From Phreatobacter sp. (GTDB lineage Bacteria > Pseudomonadota > Alphaproteobacteria > Rhizobiales > Phreatobacteraceae), in the NCBI RefSeq assembly GCF_027532945.1, contig NZ_JAPZTZ010000017.1, positions 62,001 through 126,000 on the forward strand: a stretch of DNA of 64,000 nucleotides, written 5' to 3'. The position numbers and the translations under genes were made by a program. Below the pieces are notes generated by a model. It had not been told where the DNA came from. It did no database searches and worked only from the letters and a program-made list of their open reading frames with translations. How positions within the stretch are numbered: the first letter of the stretch is position 1; each line of letters begins with the position of its first letter. This document shows positions 12,325 to 19,734 of this stretch, one piece after another.

Positions 12325-13503
12325 ATGGCGGAGGCGATTCAGGACCTGGGGGACATGGGGATGGGCGCACAGCCCATCCGCGGCCGTGTCACGCGGCTCG
12401 CCCTGTCGCGCTTCCGCAGCTACCGCGCCGCCACGCTTGAGCCCCGCGCCGATCTCGTCGCCCTTGTCGGGCAGAACGGCGCCGGCAAGACCAATGTCCT
12501 CGAGGCCCTCTCCTTCCTGACCCCCGGCCGCGGCCTCAGGCGCGCCACCCTTGCCGAGGCCGCCCATGACCAGGGCGATGGCGGCTGGGCGGTGAGCGCC
12601 ACGGTGGAGGGGCCCTATGACGAGGCGGTGCTCGGCACCGGCATCGACGGCGGCGATCCGGAGACGCGGTCGCGCCAGTGCCGTGTCGACCGGGTGCCGG
12701 TGGGCTCCGCCGCCGCCTTTGCCGACCATGTCCGCGTCGTCTGGCTGACCCCCGCCATGGATGGGCTGTTCCTCGGCTCGGCCGGCGAGCGGCGGCGTTT
12801 CCTCGACCGGCTGGTGCTGGCGGTGGACGCCGACCATGGCAGCCGCGTCAACGCGCTGGAGCGCTCGCTGCGCTCGCGCAACCGCCTGCTCGAGGAGGTC
12901 GCGCCCGACCCGGCATGGCTCGACGCGGTGGAGCACGAGACGGCCGAGCTCGCCGTGGCGGTCGCCGCCGGCCGCGCCGAGACGGTGCGGCGCCTGGCCG
13001 GGCTGATCGAGGCCACCAAGGACCCGGCCTCGCCCTTTCCCTTCGCGCTGCTCGCCCTCGACGGGGCCCTGGAGGCCGGCGTGCTGGAGCGCCCGGCGGT
13101 GAGCGTGGAGGACGAGTATCGCGCCGTGCTGCGCGACAATCGCCACCGCGACCGTGCCGCCGGCCGCACCACGGCCGGGCCGCATCTGACCGACCTGCTC
13201 GCCGTCCACGGGCCCTCCGGCGCGCCGGCCGAGCGGTGTTCCACCGGCCAGCAGAAGGCGCTGCTGATCGGTCTCGTCCTCGCCCATGCGCGGCTCGTGG
13301 CGGAGATGGCGGGCTTCACGCCGGTGGTTCTGCTCGACGAGGTCGCGGCCCATCTCGACCCGGCCCGCCGCGCCGCGCTCTATGACGCGCTGGAGGCACT
13401 TGGCGCGCAGGTCTGGATGACCGGGGCCGATCCGCAGGCCTTCGAGGGTCTCGCGGCCCGCGCCGATATCTTCACGGTCGCCGACGGCCTCGTCTCCCGC
13501 TGA
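12325..13503 (+). CDS. recF: DNA replication/repair protein RecF
   Basis: RecF is an SMC-like ATPase that loads RecA at gaps together with RecO and RecR. Walker A is GQNGAGKT at residues 49-56 and Walker B is VVLLDEVAAHLD near the C-terminus, preceded by the signature-like STGQQKAL. I chose ATG 12325 since AAGG lies six bases before it; GTG 12289 upstream and ATGs at 12355 and 12361 are alternatives. Length is 392 residues, normal for the family. It stands apart from dnaA and dnaN, with which recF is often clustered. Confidence 0.93.
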   Translation: MAEAIQDLGDMGMGAQPIRGRVTRLALSRFRSYRAATLEPRADLVALVGQNGAGKTNVLEALSFLTPGRGLRRATLAEAAHDQGDGGWAVSATVEGPYDEAVLGTGIDGGDPETRSRQCRVDRVPVGSAAAFADHVRVVWLTPAMDGLFLGSAGERRRFLDRLVLAVDADHGSRVNALERSLRSRNRLLEEVAPDPAWLDAVEHETAELAVAVAAGRAETVRRLAGLIEATKDPASPFPFALLALDGALEAGVLERPAVSVEDEYRAVLRDNRHRDRAAGRTTAGPHLTDLLAVHGPSGAPAERCSTGQQKALLIGLVLAHARLVAEMAGFTPVVLLDEVAAHLDPARRAALYDALEALGAQVWMTGADPQAFEGLAARADIFTVADGLVSR

Positions 13504-13517
13504 ACCCCTCTAACGAC

Positions 13518-13542
13518 GAAGCCCGCCTCGAGGGCGGGCTTC
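13518..13542. terminator. Hairpin between convergent recF and terC genes
   Basis: A perfect 10-base-pair stem GAAGCCCGCC/GGCGGGCTTC with a 5-base loop sits 14 bases after the recF stop and 26 bases from the terC stop. There is no strong T run on either strand, so termination is plausible by position but not certain. Confidence 0.55.
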
Positions 13543-13567
13543 GATGCGTGTTCAGGTCGCGGCCGCG

Positions 13568-14305
13568 TCAGTGGGCGGCGGAGGCCGCGGTGCGGCGCTT
13601 GCGCACCACGAGGCCCACCAGCACCACGAAGACTGCGCCGGTGACGGCGGCGATGTAGTGCGGCAACGGAGCGGCCTTCCAGCCGACGGCGGGGTTGACC
13701 AGGTCCTGGACCACGAGGGCCGGGTTAAAGGCCTGGAGCTGCTTCAGGACGAAGGGGTCGTTCAGCAACATGTCGCCGGCGATCCAGCCGAGCAGGGCCG
13801 CGCCGGCCCAGACGAAGAGCGGGAAGCGCTCGATGATGCCAAGGATCAGCGCCGAGCCGAAGATGATCAGCGGGATGGTGAGCGCCAGTCCGAAGACAAA
13901 GAGCCAGACATTGCCGTGCGAGGCGGCGGCGATGGCGAGGACGTTGTCGAGGCTCATCACCGCGTCGGCAATGGCGACGGTGCGCACCGCGGCCCACAGA
14001 TTGTCGGTCTCGGCGATTTCACCATGGCCGCCCTCTTCCTCACCGATCGCCAGCTTGGCGGCGATCCAGAGCAGCAGCAGGCCGCCGACGAGCTTCAGGA
14101 AGGGAATGGCGAGCAGGTAGGTGATGATCAGGGCGAAGATGATGCGCAGGCCGACGGCCGCGCCAGCGCCGAGAAGGACGCCCATCTTGCGCTGCTTCTC
14201 GGGCAGGCCGCGGCAGGCCAGCGCGATGACGACCGCGTTGTCGCCGGAGAGGAGGAGGTCGATCCAGATGATCTGGAGGAGGCCGATCCAGAATTGATTG
14301 TCCAT
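13568..14305 (-). CDS. TerC family integral membrane protein (first copy)
   Basis: The 245-residue protein has about seven hydrophobic helices. It contains the TerC-family signatures LLSGDNAVVIALACRGLP near the N-terminus and MSLDNVLAIAAAS in the middle. Both place conserved acidic residues in the membrane, a feature linked to metal ion (notably manganese) export in characterised members such as Alx. It is a paralogue of the gene at 14422-15105, sharing the order of motifs and the GDMLLNDP segment. The start codon directly abuts a perfect 9-base-pair inverted repeat, and a TACGTA palindrome lies 58 bases upstream. Tellurite resistance should not be assumed from the family name. Confidence 0.88.
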   Translation of the reverse strand: MDNQFWIGLLQIIWIDLLLSGDNAVVIALACRGLPEKQRKMGVLLGAGAAVGLRIIFALIITYLLAIPFLKLVGGLLLLWIAAKLAIGEEEGGHGEIAETDNLWAAVRTVAIADAVMSLDNVLAIAAASHGNVWLFVFGLALTIPLIIFGSALILGIIERFPLFVWAGAALLGWIAGDMLLNDPFVLKQLQAFNPALVVQDLVNPAVGWKAAPLPHYIAAVTGAVFVVLVGLVVRKRRTAASAAH

Positions 14306-14339
14306 GCCGCGTCCATCGGGTGCGACCGCGGGACGCGGC
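14306..14339 (-). promoter_or_regulatory. Start-codon hairpin of the first terC gene
   Basis: GCCGCGTCC (14306-14314) and GGACGCGGC (14331-14339) form a perfect 9-base-pair stem with a 16-base loop, and the 3' arm touches the AUG at 14305. Any ribosome binding site would be buried in this stem. The function as a translational control element is inferred. Confidence 0.5.
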
Positions 14340-14382
14340 CGGGGGAGGGTGGTGCGACATAATACGTAATTGTGCAGATGTC

Positions 14383-14417
14383 AGCAGGGGCCCGCGATTT
14401 TTTTGCGAGCCCCTGCT
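14383..14417. other. Stem-loop with a homopolymer loop between the terC genes
   Basis: AGCAGGGGC (14383-14391) pairs perfectly with GCCCCTGCT (14409-14417). After one mismatch the stem extends by three more pairs, around a loop of seven T (plus strand) or seven A (minus strand). It lies just downstream of the second terC stop on the minus strand. The U run is in the loop rather than after the stem, so it is not a classical terminator. It may mark a transcript 3' end or a processing site. Confidence 0.5.
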
Positions 14418-14421
14418 GGGA

Positions 14422-15105
14422 TCAGACTGCTTCGGCCGTTCGCGTCCGGCGAATCAGATAGGCGATGCCGATGACGATGGCCGCTCCGACCACTTCGGCC
14501 GGCAGTTCGAAGCGATGGACCACGTCGCCGCCGAGATAGCCCTTCACGAGCGGGTCGTTCAGCATCATGTCGCCGGCGAGCCAGCCGAGCAGGCCTGCAC
14601 CGGCCCAGACGAGGATCGGCAGGCGCTCCAGCAGCTTCATGATGAGCGAGGCGCCGGCAACGATCAGCGGGATGGAGATGATCAGGCCGATGACCAGCAT
14701 GGCCTTGCTGTCGCGGGCGACCGCGGCAATGGCCAGCACGTTGTCGAGGCTCATCACCGCATCGGCGATCGCCACCGTCTTCACCGCGTGGAAGAGCTTG
14801 TCGGAGGCCTGGATATGGTCGTCGCCCTCACCCTCGTCGGTGACGAGCTTCACGGCGATCCAGAAGAGCAGGAGGCCACCGGCGAGCCGCAGGAAGGGCA
14901 TGTCGAGCAGGGTGGCGACAAAGAGCGTGAAGACGACGCGGAGCGCGATCGCGACACCGGCGCCAAGCACCATGCCAATCATCCGCTGGCGTTCGGGCAG
15001 GCCGCGGCAGGCCAGCGCGATGACGACCGCGTTGTCGCCGGAGAGAATGATGTTGATCCAGATGACCTGAAGAAGACCGATCCAGCTCAGAGTCGAGAAA
15101 TCCAT
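14422..15105 (-). CDS. TerC family integral membrane protein (second copy)
   Basis: This 227-residue paralogue of the neighbouring gene has the same two signatures, ILSGDNAVVIALACRGLPERQ and MSLDNVLAIAAVA, and about seven membrane helices. It diverges in the charged cytoplasmic loop (EGEGDDHIQASDK) and the C-terminus. The family is linked to metal ion export. The gene is first in transcription order, with the paralogue 116 bases downstream. A 7-base-pair hairpin ends three bases before the start codon, and three TACGTA palindromes lie about 70-130 bases upstream. A yybP-ykoY manganese riboswitch, known to control some TerC genes, is not recognisable here. Confidence 0.88.
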   Translation of the reverse strand: MDFSTLSWIGLLQVIWINIILSGDNAVVIALACRGLPERQRMIGMVLGAGVAIALRVVFTLFVATLLDMPFLRLAGGLLLFWIAVKLVTDEGEGDDHIQASDKLFHAVKTVAIADAVMSLDNVLAIAAVARDSKAMLVIGLIISIPLIVAGASLIMKLLERLPILVWAGAGLLGWLAGDMMLNDPLVKGYLGGDVVHRFELPAEVVGAAIVIGIAYLIRRTRTAEAV

Positions 15106-15108
15106 GGG

Positions 15109-15130
15109 GGCGCCCTACCGTGTGGGCGCC
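15109..15130 (-). promoter_or_regulatory. Start-codon hairpin of the second terC gene
   Basis: GGCGCCC (15109-15115) and GGGCGCC (15124-15130) form a perfect 7-base-pair stem with an 8-base loop. In the mRNA it ends three bases before the AUG at 15105, which would hide the ribosome binding site. It mirrors the arrangement at the other terC gene, though the sequences differ. Confidence 0.5.
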
Positions 15131-15174
15131 AAAATTAGGCAATTGCTGCCTTCATGGACATACGCAGTTGTTGC

Positions 15175-15241
15175 TACGTAAGGGCTCATGCTCAGCGAAT
15201 GACTTCTCGAAACTACGTACGTGGAAGAATCTACGTACGTG
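15175..15241. promoter_or_regulatory. Cluster of TACGTA palindromes upstream of the terC genes
   Basis: TACGTA occurs at 15175-15180, 15214-15219 and 15232-15237. The last two belong to an exact 11-base direct repeat CTACGTACGTG (15213-15223 and 15231-15241) with an 18-base period. One more TACGTA, at 14363-14368, precedes the other terC gene. The pattern suggests an operator array for a dimeric regulator, unidentified here. Confidence 0.5.
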
Positions 15242-15288
15242 ATTTCAGTTAATCGTCGAGTTTCTCGGAAGGCTGCGGGAAACACCGT

Positions 15289-15382
15289 CCGTCATGCCCA
15301 GGCTTATCCCGGGCATCCACGAATTTCGTCGACGACGTGGTGGTCAAGTCGTGGATGGCCGGGACGAGCCCGGCCATGACGG
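15289..15382. repeat. Dispersed inverted-repeat element, copy 1
   Basis: Arms of 33 bases (15289-15321 and 15350-15382) are imperfect reverse complements, each itself partly palindromic around GGCCGGGC-like cores, with a CATCCACG end. It is closely related to the element at 19582-19674. The remainder of the 15106-15434 gap holds only the terC control elements upstream and no gene. Such elements are common between genes in Hyphomicrobiales. Confidence 0.8.
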
Positions 15383-15434
15383 TTGAGGTTCCCATGGCTG
15401 TTCTGCCGCGCCGGCAGGCGCGCCGTCGCAGCTC

Positions 15435-16511
15435 TCACGCCAGGGCGTCAGCCACCGCCTTGCCGCAGCCGATGGTGTCGGCCGTGCCGCCGAGGTCGCG
15501 GGTGCGATACTCGGCCTTCGCCAGGACTTCCTCGATGGCGCGGACGATGGCCGCGGCGGCCTCCGGCTCGCCGAGATGGTCGAGCATCATCGCCGCCGAC
15601 CAGATCTGGCCGATCGGATTGGCGATGCCCTTGCCCGCGATATCCGGGGCCGAGCCGTGGACCGGCTCGAAGAGCGAGGGGAACTTGCGGTCCGGGTTGA
15701 TGTTGCCCGAGGGCGCGATGCCGATGGTGCCGGTGCAGGCCGGCCCTAGGTCCGAGAGGATGTCACCGAAGAGGTTCGAGGCGACGACCACGTCGAAGCG
15801 GTCCGGGTTCAGGACGAAATGCGCGGTGAGAATGTCGATGTGGTACTGGTCCACGGCGACGTCCGGATAGGACTTCTTCATCTCGGCGACGCGCTCGTCC
15901 CAGTAGGGCATCGAGATCGAGATGCCGTTGGACTTGGTGGCGCTGGTCAGCTTCTTGCGCGGCCGCTTCATGGCGAGCTCGAAGGCATATTTCAGGATGC
16001 GGTCGACGCCGATGCGGGTCATCACCGTCTCCTGCAGCACGAATTCGCGCTCGGTGCCGGGGAACATGCGGCCGCCGACGGAGGAATATTCACCCTCGGT
16101 GTTCTCGCGCACGACGAAGAAGTCGATATCGCCGGGCTTGCGATTGGCCAGCGGCGAGGGCACGCCCGGCATCAGTTTCACGGGGCGCAGGTTCACATAT
16201 TGGTCGAACTCGCGGCGCATCAGCAGCAGCGAGCCCCAGAGCGAGATGTGGTCGGGGATCTTGTCGGGCATGCCGACGGCGCCGAAGAAGATGGCGTCCG
16301 AGCCGCCGATCTTCGCCTTCCAGTCCTCCGGCATCATGCGTCCGTGCTTCTCGTAATAGTCCCAGGACGAGAAGTCGTGGTGGTCGAGATCGACCGAGAA
16401 TCGGAACTTGGCGGCCGCGGCCTCAAGCACGCGCAGGCCCTCGGGCATGACCTCCTTGCCGATGCCGTCGCCGGGAATGACGGCGAGCTTGTAGGTATTG
16501 GAACGGGCCAT
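15435..16511 (-). CDS. Tartrate/D-malate dehydrogenase (decarboxylating), DmlA-like
   Basis: This 358-residue NAD-dependent beta-decarboxylating dehydrogenase belongs to the isocitrate/isopropylmalate family. It begins with YKLAVIPGDGIGKEV and carries SLWGSLLLMRREFDQYVNLRP, VVRENTEGEYSSVGG, the catalytic TSATKSNGISISMPYWDERV and ASNLFGDILSDLGPACTG. The pattern follows E. coli DmlA closely, so D-malate or tartrate oxidation is likely. I chose ATG 16511, which has GGAGG 7 bases upstream; the open frame extends further but without conservation. A paralogue lies upstream, and a GntR regulator is divergent beyond that. Confidence 0.88.
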   Translation of the reverse strand: MARSNTYKLAVIPGDGIGKEVMPEGLRVLEAAAAKFRFSVDLDHHDFSSWDYYEKHGRMMPEDWKAKIGGSDAIFFGAVGMPDKIPDHISLWGSLLLMRREFDQYVNLRPVKLMPGVPSPLANRKPGDIDFFVVRENTEGEYSSVGGRMFPGTEREFVLQETVMTRIGVDRILKYAFELAMKRPRKKLTSATKSNGISISMPYWDERVAEMKKSYPDVAVDQYHIDILTAHFVLNPDRFDVVVASNLFGDILSDLGPACTGTIGIAPSGNINPDRKFPSLFEPVHGSAPDIAGKGIANPIGQIWSAAMMLDHLGEPEAAAAIVRAIEEVLAKAEYRTRDLGGTADTIGCGKAVADALA

Positions 16512-16584
16512 GGGGATCCTCCGGTGCGTCGCGGCGGTGATAGGGTCTCCCGCCGTCTCGCGCCAGAGGACCAGTGACGACCTG

Positions 16585-17661
16585 CTATTCGTTGTCGGCG
16601 CGGATGGCGGCAATCACCGCATCGGTGACCTTGCGCGTCGTCGCCTTGCCGCCGAGATCCGGCGTGTGAAGCGACGCGTCGGCCGTGACGCGCTCGATGG
16701 CGCGCATCAGCCGGGCGGCCGCCTTCGGCTCCCCGACATGGTCGAGCATCATCGAGGCCGACCAGAAGGTGCCGATGGGGTTGGCGACGCCCTTGCCCGT
16801 GATGTCGAAGGCCGAGCCGTGGATCGGCTCGAACATCGAGGGGAATTCGCGCTCCGGATTGAGGTTGGCGGTCGGCGCAATGCCGAGCGAACCGGCGAGT
16901 GCGGCGGCGAGGTCGGAGAGGATGTCGGCGTGGAGGTTGGTCGCCACCACCGTGTCGATGGTCTCGGGCTTCAGGGTCATGCGCATGGTCATGGCGTCGA
17001 CGATGGCCTTGTCCCAGGTCACGTCCGGGAACTCCTTCGCTACCTCCACCGCGATCTCGTCCCACATGACCATGGCGTAGCGCTGGGCGTTGGACTTGGT
17101 GACGACGGTGAGGAGCTTGCGGGGCCGCGACTGCGCCAGCTTGAAGGCGAAGCGCATGATGCGCGAGACGCCGGCGCGGGTCATCATCGACACGTCGGTC
17201 GCCGCCTCGATCGGCAGGCCCTGGTGGACGCGCCCGCCGACCCCGGCATATTCGCCCTCGGAATTCTCGCGGACGATGACCCAGTCGAGTTCCGGGCCGG
17301 TGACGTGACGCAGCGGCGAGGTGATGCCCGGCAGGATGCGGGTCGGGCGCACATTGGCGTACTGGTCGAAGGGCTGGCAGATGGCGAGCCGGAGGCCCCA
17401 CAGCGTGATGTGGTCGGGAATGTCGGGGTGGCCGGCCGAGCCGAAGAGGATGGCGTCGTGGTGGCGGATCTGCTCGCGGCCGTCCTCCGGCATCATGCGG
17501 CCATGCGTCTTGTAGTACTCGCCACCCCAGTCGAAATGGTCGAAGGCCATGGCGAAGCCGCCGTCGCGGGCGGCGAGGGCCTCGAGAACCTCGACGCCGG
17601 CGGACACCACCTCAGTGCCGATGCCGTCTCCAGGAATGGCGGCGATGCGATAGGTCTTCAT
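16585..17661 (-). CDS. Tartrate/malate dehydrogenase family paralogue
   Basis: A second 358-residue enzyme of the same family precedes the DmlA-like gene. Shared hallmarks are YRIAAIPGDGIGTEV, ITLWGLRLAICQPFDQYANVRP, VRENSEGEYAGVGGRV and FEPIHGSAFDITGKGVANPIG. Several pocket residues differ from the neighbour: TKSNAQRYAMVMWDE replaces TKSNGISISMPYWDE, and the DKAIVDAM segment replaces DQYHIDIL. This suggests another substrate in the malate/tartrate/isopropylmalate range. The GntR regulator is divergent 131 bases upstream and probably controls both enzymes. Confidence 0.85.
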   Translation of the reverse strand: MKTYRIAAIPGDGIGTEVVSAGVEVLEALAARDGGFAMAFDHFDWGGEYYKTHGRMMPEDGREQIRHHDAILFGSAGHPDIPDHITLWGLRLAICQPFDQYANVRPTRILPGITSPLRHVTGPELDWVIVRENSEGEYAGVGGRVHQGLPIEAATDVSMMTRAGVSRIMRFAFKLAQSRPRKLLTVVTKSNAQRYAMVMWDEIAVEVAKEFPDVTWDKAIVDAMTMRMTLKPETIDTVVATNLHADILSDLAAALAGSLGIAPTANLNPEREFPSMFEPIHGSAFDITGKGVANPIGTFWSASMMLDHVGEPKAAARLMRAIERVTADASLHTPDLGGKATTRKVTDAVIAAIRADNE

Positions 17662-17744
17662 GGGCGGCAGTCCTCGGGCGCCAGAGGGTCGTCGGGGCGG
17701 TGTGATGCGCCCGGCGAACCCTCCTTGTCAATGATCCATTGCAG

Positions 17745-17756
17745 CTTCCATGGAAG
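17745..17756. promoter_or_regulatory. Perfect palindrome CTTCCATGGAAG in the divergent promoter region
   Basis: The 12-base palindrome lies between the dehydrogenase start at 17661 and the GntR start at 17793. A second, imperfect palindrome AATGATCCATT sits just to its left (17730-17740). The position suits an operator for the adjacent GntR regulator. Confidence 0.4.
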
Positions 17757-17792
17757 ATGATATGGATGTCCCGTCTTTGCCGGTGACCACCA

Positions 17793-18488
17793 GTGACCCT
17801 GTCGCGCTCCTCCGATCCGCCCAGCCGCCCGTCCCGGGGTGACGACGCTTATGCCGCCATCAAGGAGGCGATCCGCGACGGCACCTTCGCGCCCGGCTAC
17901 CAGGCATCGGCGCAGGAGATCGCCCTCAGGCTTGGCGTCAGCCGCACGCCGGTCCACGAGGCGCTGCTGAAGCTGCAGGAGGAGGGGCTCGTCCGCATCG
18001 TGCCGAAGCGCGGCATCGTCATCTGCGCGCTGGCGCCCGACGATGTCCGCGAGATCTACGACGTGATGATCGCCATCGAGGGCCGAGCGGCCGAACTCGC
18101 TGCGGGCCTTCCCGACGAACGCCGTGAGAAGGTGGCCGATAGCCTCGCCGCGGCGACGGACCGCATGGCCGAGGCGCTCGCCGCGGGCGACATGCGGGCC
18201 TGGGGCGTCGCGGACGAGGCCTTCCATCGAGGCCTCGCGGAAGCCTGCGGCAATGGCCGCATCGACCGCATCGCCCGTACCGTCGCCGACCAGATGCACC
18301 GTGCCCGCATGCTCACGCTGAACCTGCGCGGCAACCTCGCCGCCTCCACCGCCGAACACGAGGCGATCGTCACGGCGATCCGGGCCGGTGATGGCGCTGC
18401 GGCCGACCGTGCCGCGCGCGCCCATCGCCAGCGCACGCAAGCCGAACTCCTGCCGCTGCTGGCGGCCTGGGGCCTGAAACATCTCTGA
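17793..18488 (+). CDS. GntR family transcriptional regulator (FadR subfamily, FCD domain)
   Basis: The 231-residue protein has an N-terminal winged helix (about residues 17-80, with EIALRLGVSRTPVHEALLKLQEEGLV) and a C-terminal FCD ligand domain. The FCD domain carries the conserved metal-binding residues in EIYDVMIAIEGRA, DEAFHRGL and STAEHEAIVTAI. Regulators of this class respond to small organic acids. It is divergent from the tartrate/malate dehydrogenases and followed by a broken Bug receptor, so control of tartrate or dicarboxylate use is the likely role. The start at GTG 17793 is uncertain, but no ATG occurs before the DNA-binding domain. Confidence 0.88.
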   Translation: MTLSRSSDPPSRPSRGDDAYAAIKEAIRDGTFAPGYQASAQEIALRLGVSRTPVHEALLKLQEEGLVRIVPKRGIVICALAPDDVREIYDVMIAIEGRAAELAAGLPDERREKVADSLAAATDRMAEALAAGDMRAWGVADEAFHRGLAEACGNGRIDRIARTVADQMHRARMLTLNLRGNLAASTAEHEAIVTAIRAGDGAAADRAARAHRQRTQAELLPLLAAWGLKHL

Positions 18489-18540
18489 ACCCACGAGGGG
18501 CAGCCGGGCCAACCGGCGTCCCGCCACAGGAGGAACCACC

Positions 18541-19524
18541 ATGACTTGCCTGACCCGACGCGTGATCCTCGGCCTCGCCGCTGTCGCGGGCCTTGCCGCC
18601 ACCCCGGCGGTGCAAGCCCAGACCTTCCCCGACCGGCCCATCACCCTCGTCGTCCCCTTCGCCGCGGGCGGGCCGACCGACATCATCGCCCGCATCATGG
18701 CCGAGCACATGAGCCGCACGCTGGGCCAATCCATCGTGGTCGAGAATGTCGCGGGTGCCGGCGGCACCACCGGCTCGACCCGTGTCGCCCGCGCCACGCC
18801 CGACGGCTACACGCTCGTCATGGGCAATCTCGGCACGCACTCGGCTTCGCTCGGCCTCTATCCGCGCCTCGGCTATGATCCGCGCACCGATTTCGAGCCG
18901 GTGATCAATGCCGCCGGCACGCCCATGCTGATCGCCGCGCACAAGGATTTCCCGGCCAACACGCTGTAGGAGATGATCGCGCTGATCCGCGCCAATCCCG
19001 GCCGCTACAACTACGGCCATGGCGGCGTCGGCTCGACCTCGCACCTGACCTGCGTCTTCTTCCACCACCTCGTCGGCGCGCCGGTGCAGCACGTGCCGTT
19101 CCGCGGCTCCGGCCCGGCCATGGCGGCGCTGCTCGGCAAGCAGCTCGACTATGTCTGCGACCAGACCGTCGGCATCGTGCCGCAGCTCGCCAACCTCAAG
19201 ACCTTCGTGGTGGCGACGCCCGGCCGCCTGCCGACGGCACCGGACGTGCCGACCAGCGCCGAGGCGGGTCTTGCCGCCTTCCAGGCGGTGGGCTGGAATG
19301 CCATCTTCGCGCCGAAGGGCACGCCGAAGGAGATCGTTGACCGGCTGAACGCCGCCGGTCGTGCGGCGCTGGCCGACGAGGGCGTGCGCCGCCGCCTGCT
19401 CGAGCTCGGCTGCGAGATCCCGGATGCGGCCGGCCAGACCCCGGATGCGCTGCGGGCGCATGTGGCCGCGGAGGTCGACAAGTGGACGCCGGTCATCAAG
19501 GCGGCCGGCGTGACCGCGAACTGA
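18541..19524 (+). pseudogene. Bug/TctC-type receptor interrupted by an in-frame amber codon
   Basis: A complete tripartite tricarboxylate transporter receptor of 327 residues would be encoded, with signal peptide (RRVILGLAAVAGLAATPAVQA) and canonical DRPITLVVPFAAGGPTDIIAR and VENVAGAGGTTGSTR motifs. A TAG at 18967-18969 stops it after residue 142, and the same frame continues immediately with EMIALIRANPGRYNYGHGG to the natural end at 19524. The normal residue at this place is usually Lys, so a single AAG to TAG change explains it. The intact paralogue at 20793 has the same layout. It is closely spaced after the GntR gene. I call it a recent pseudogene unless amber suppression occurs. Confidence 0.88.
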
Positions 19525-19581
19525 GGGCTACCGGGTGTCGCGCGAGACTGCCGCGACATCGATGACGTGCCTGAGCCTCAA

Positions 19582-19674
19582 CCGTCATGCCCGGCCTTGT
19601 GCCGGGCATCCACGACTTCCCCGCAGCGGCCGTGGTCGAGTGGTGGATGGCCGGGACCAGCCCGGCCATGACGC
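19582..19674. repeat. Dispersed inverted-repeat element, copy 2
   Basis: Arms of 33 bases (19582-19614 and 19642-19674) are near-perfect reverse complements. The sequence is closely related to the copy at 15289-15382, including the CCGTCATG end and the GGCATCCACG inner edge. The element lies in the 210-base gap between the broken Bug receptor and the hydrolase. Confidence 0.8.
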
Positions 19675-19734
19675 GGGAACGGCGGCGCCCAACAGCCGCG
19701 GCTCGCTTTGCTCCGCACGGCGCGCCCCGGCACA

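Noticed and set aside
15106-15288. A yybP-ykoY manganese riboswitch upstream of terC
   Set aside because: TerC genes often have one, but the conserved loop sequences and junction are not present; only simple hairpins and TACGTA repeats are seen.
18967-18969. Programmed read-through or pyrrolysine use at the amber codon
   Set aside because: No pyl genes or recoding stem are visible, and other genes here end normally. A point mutation or sequencing error is the simpler explanation.
15289-19674. Composite transposon bounded by the two palindromic elements
   Set aside because: There is no transposase, no target-site duplication that I can see, and such repeats are common between genes in this order. 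It is kept only as a weak finding.
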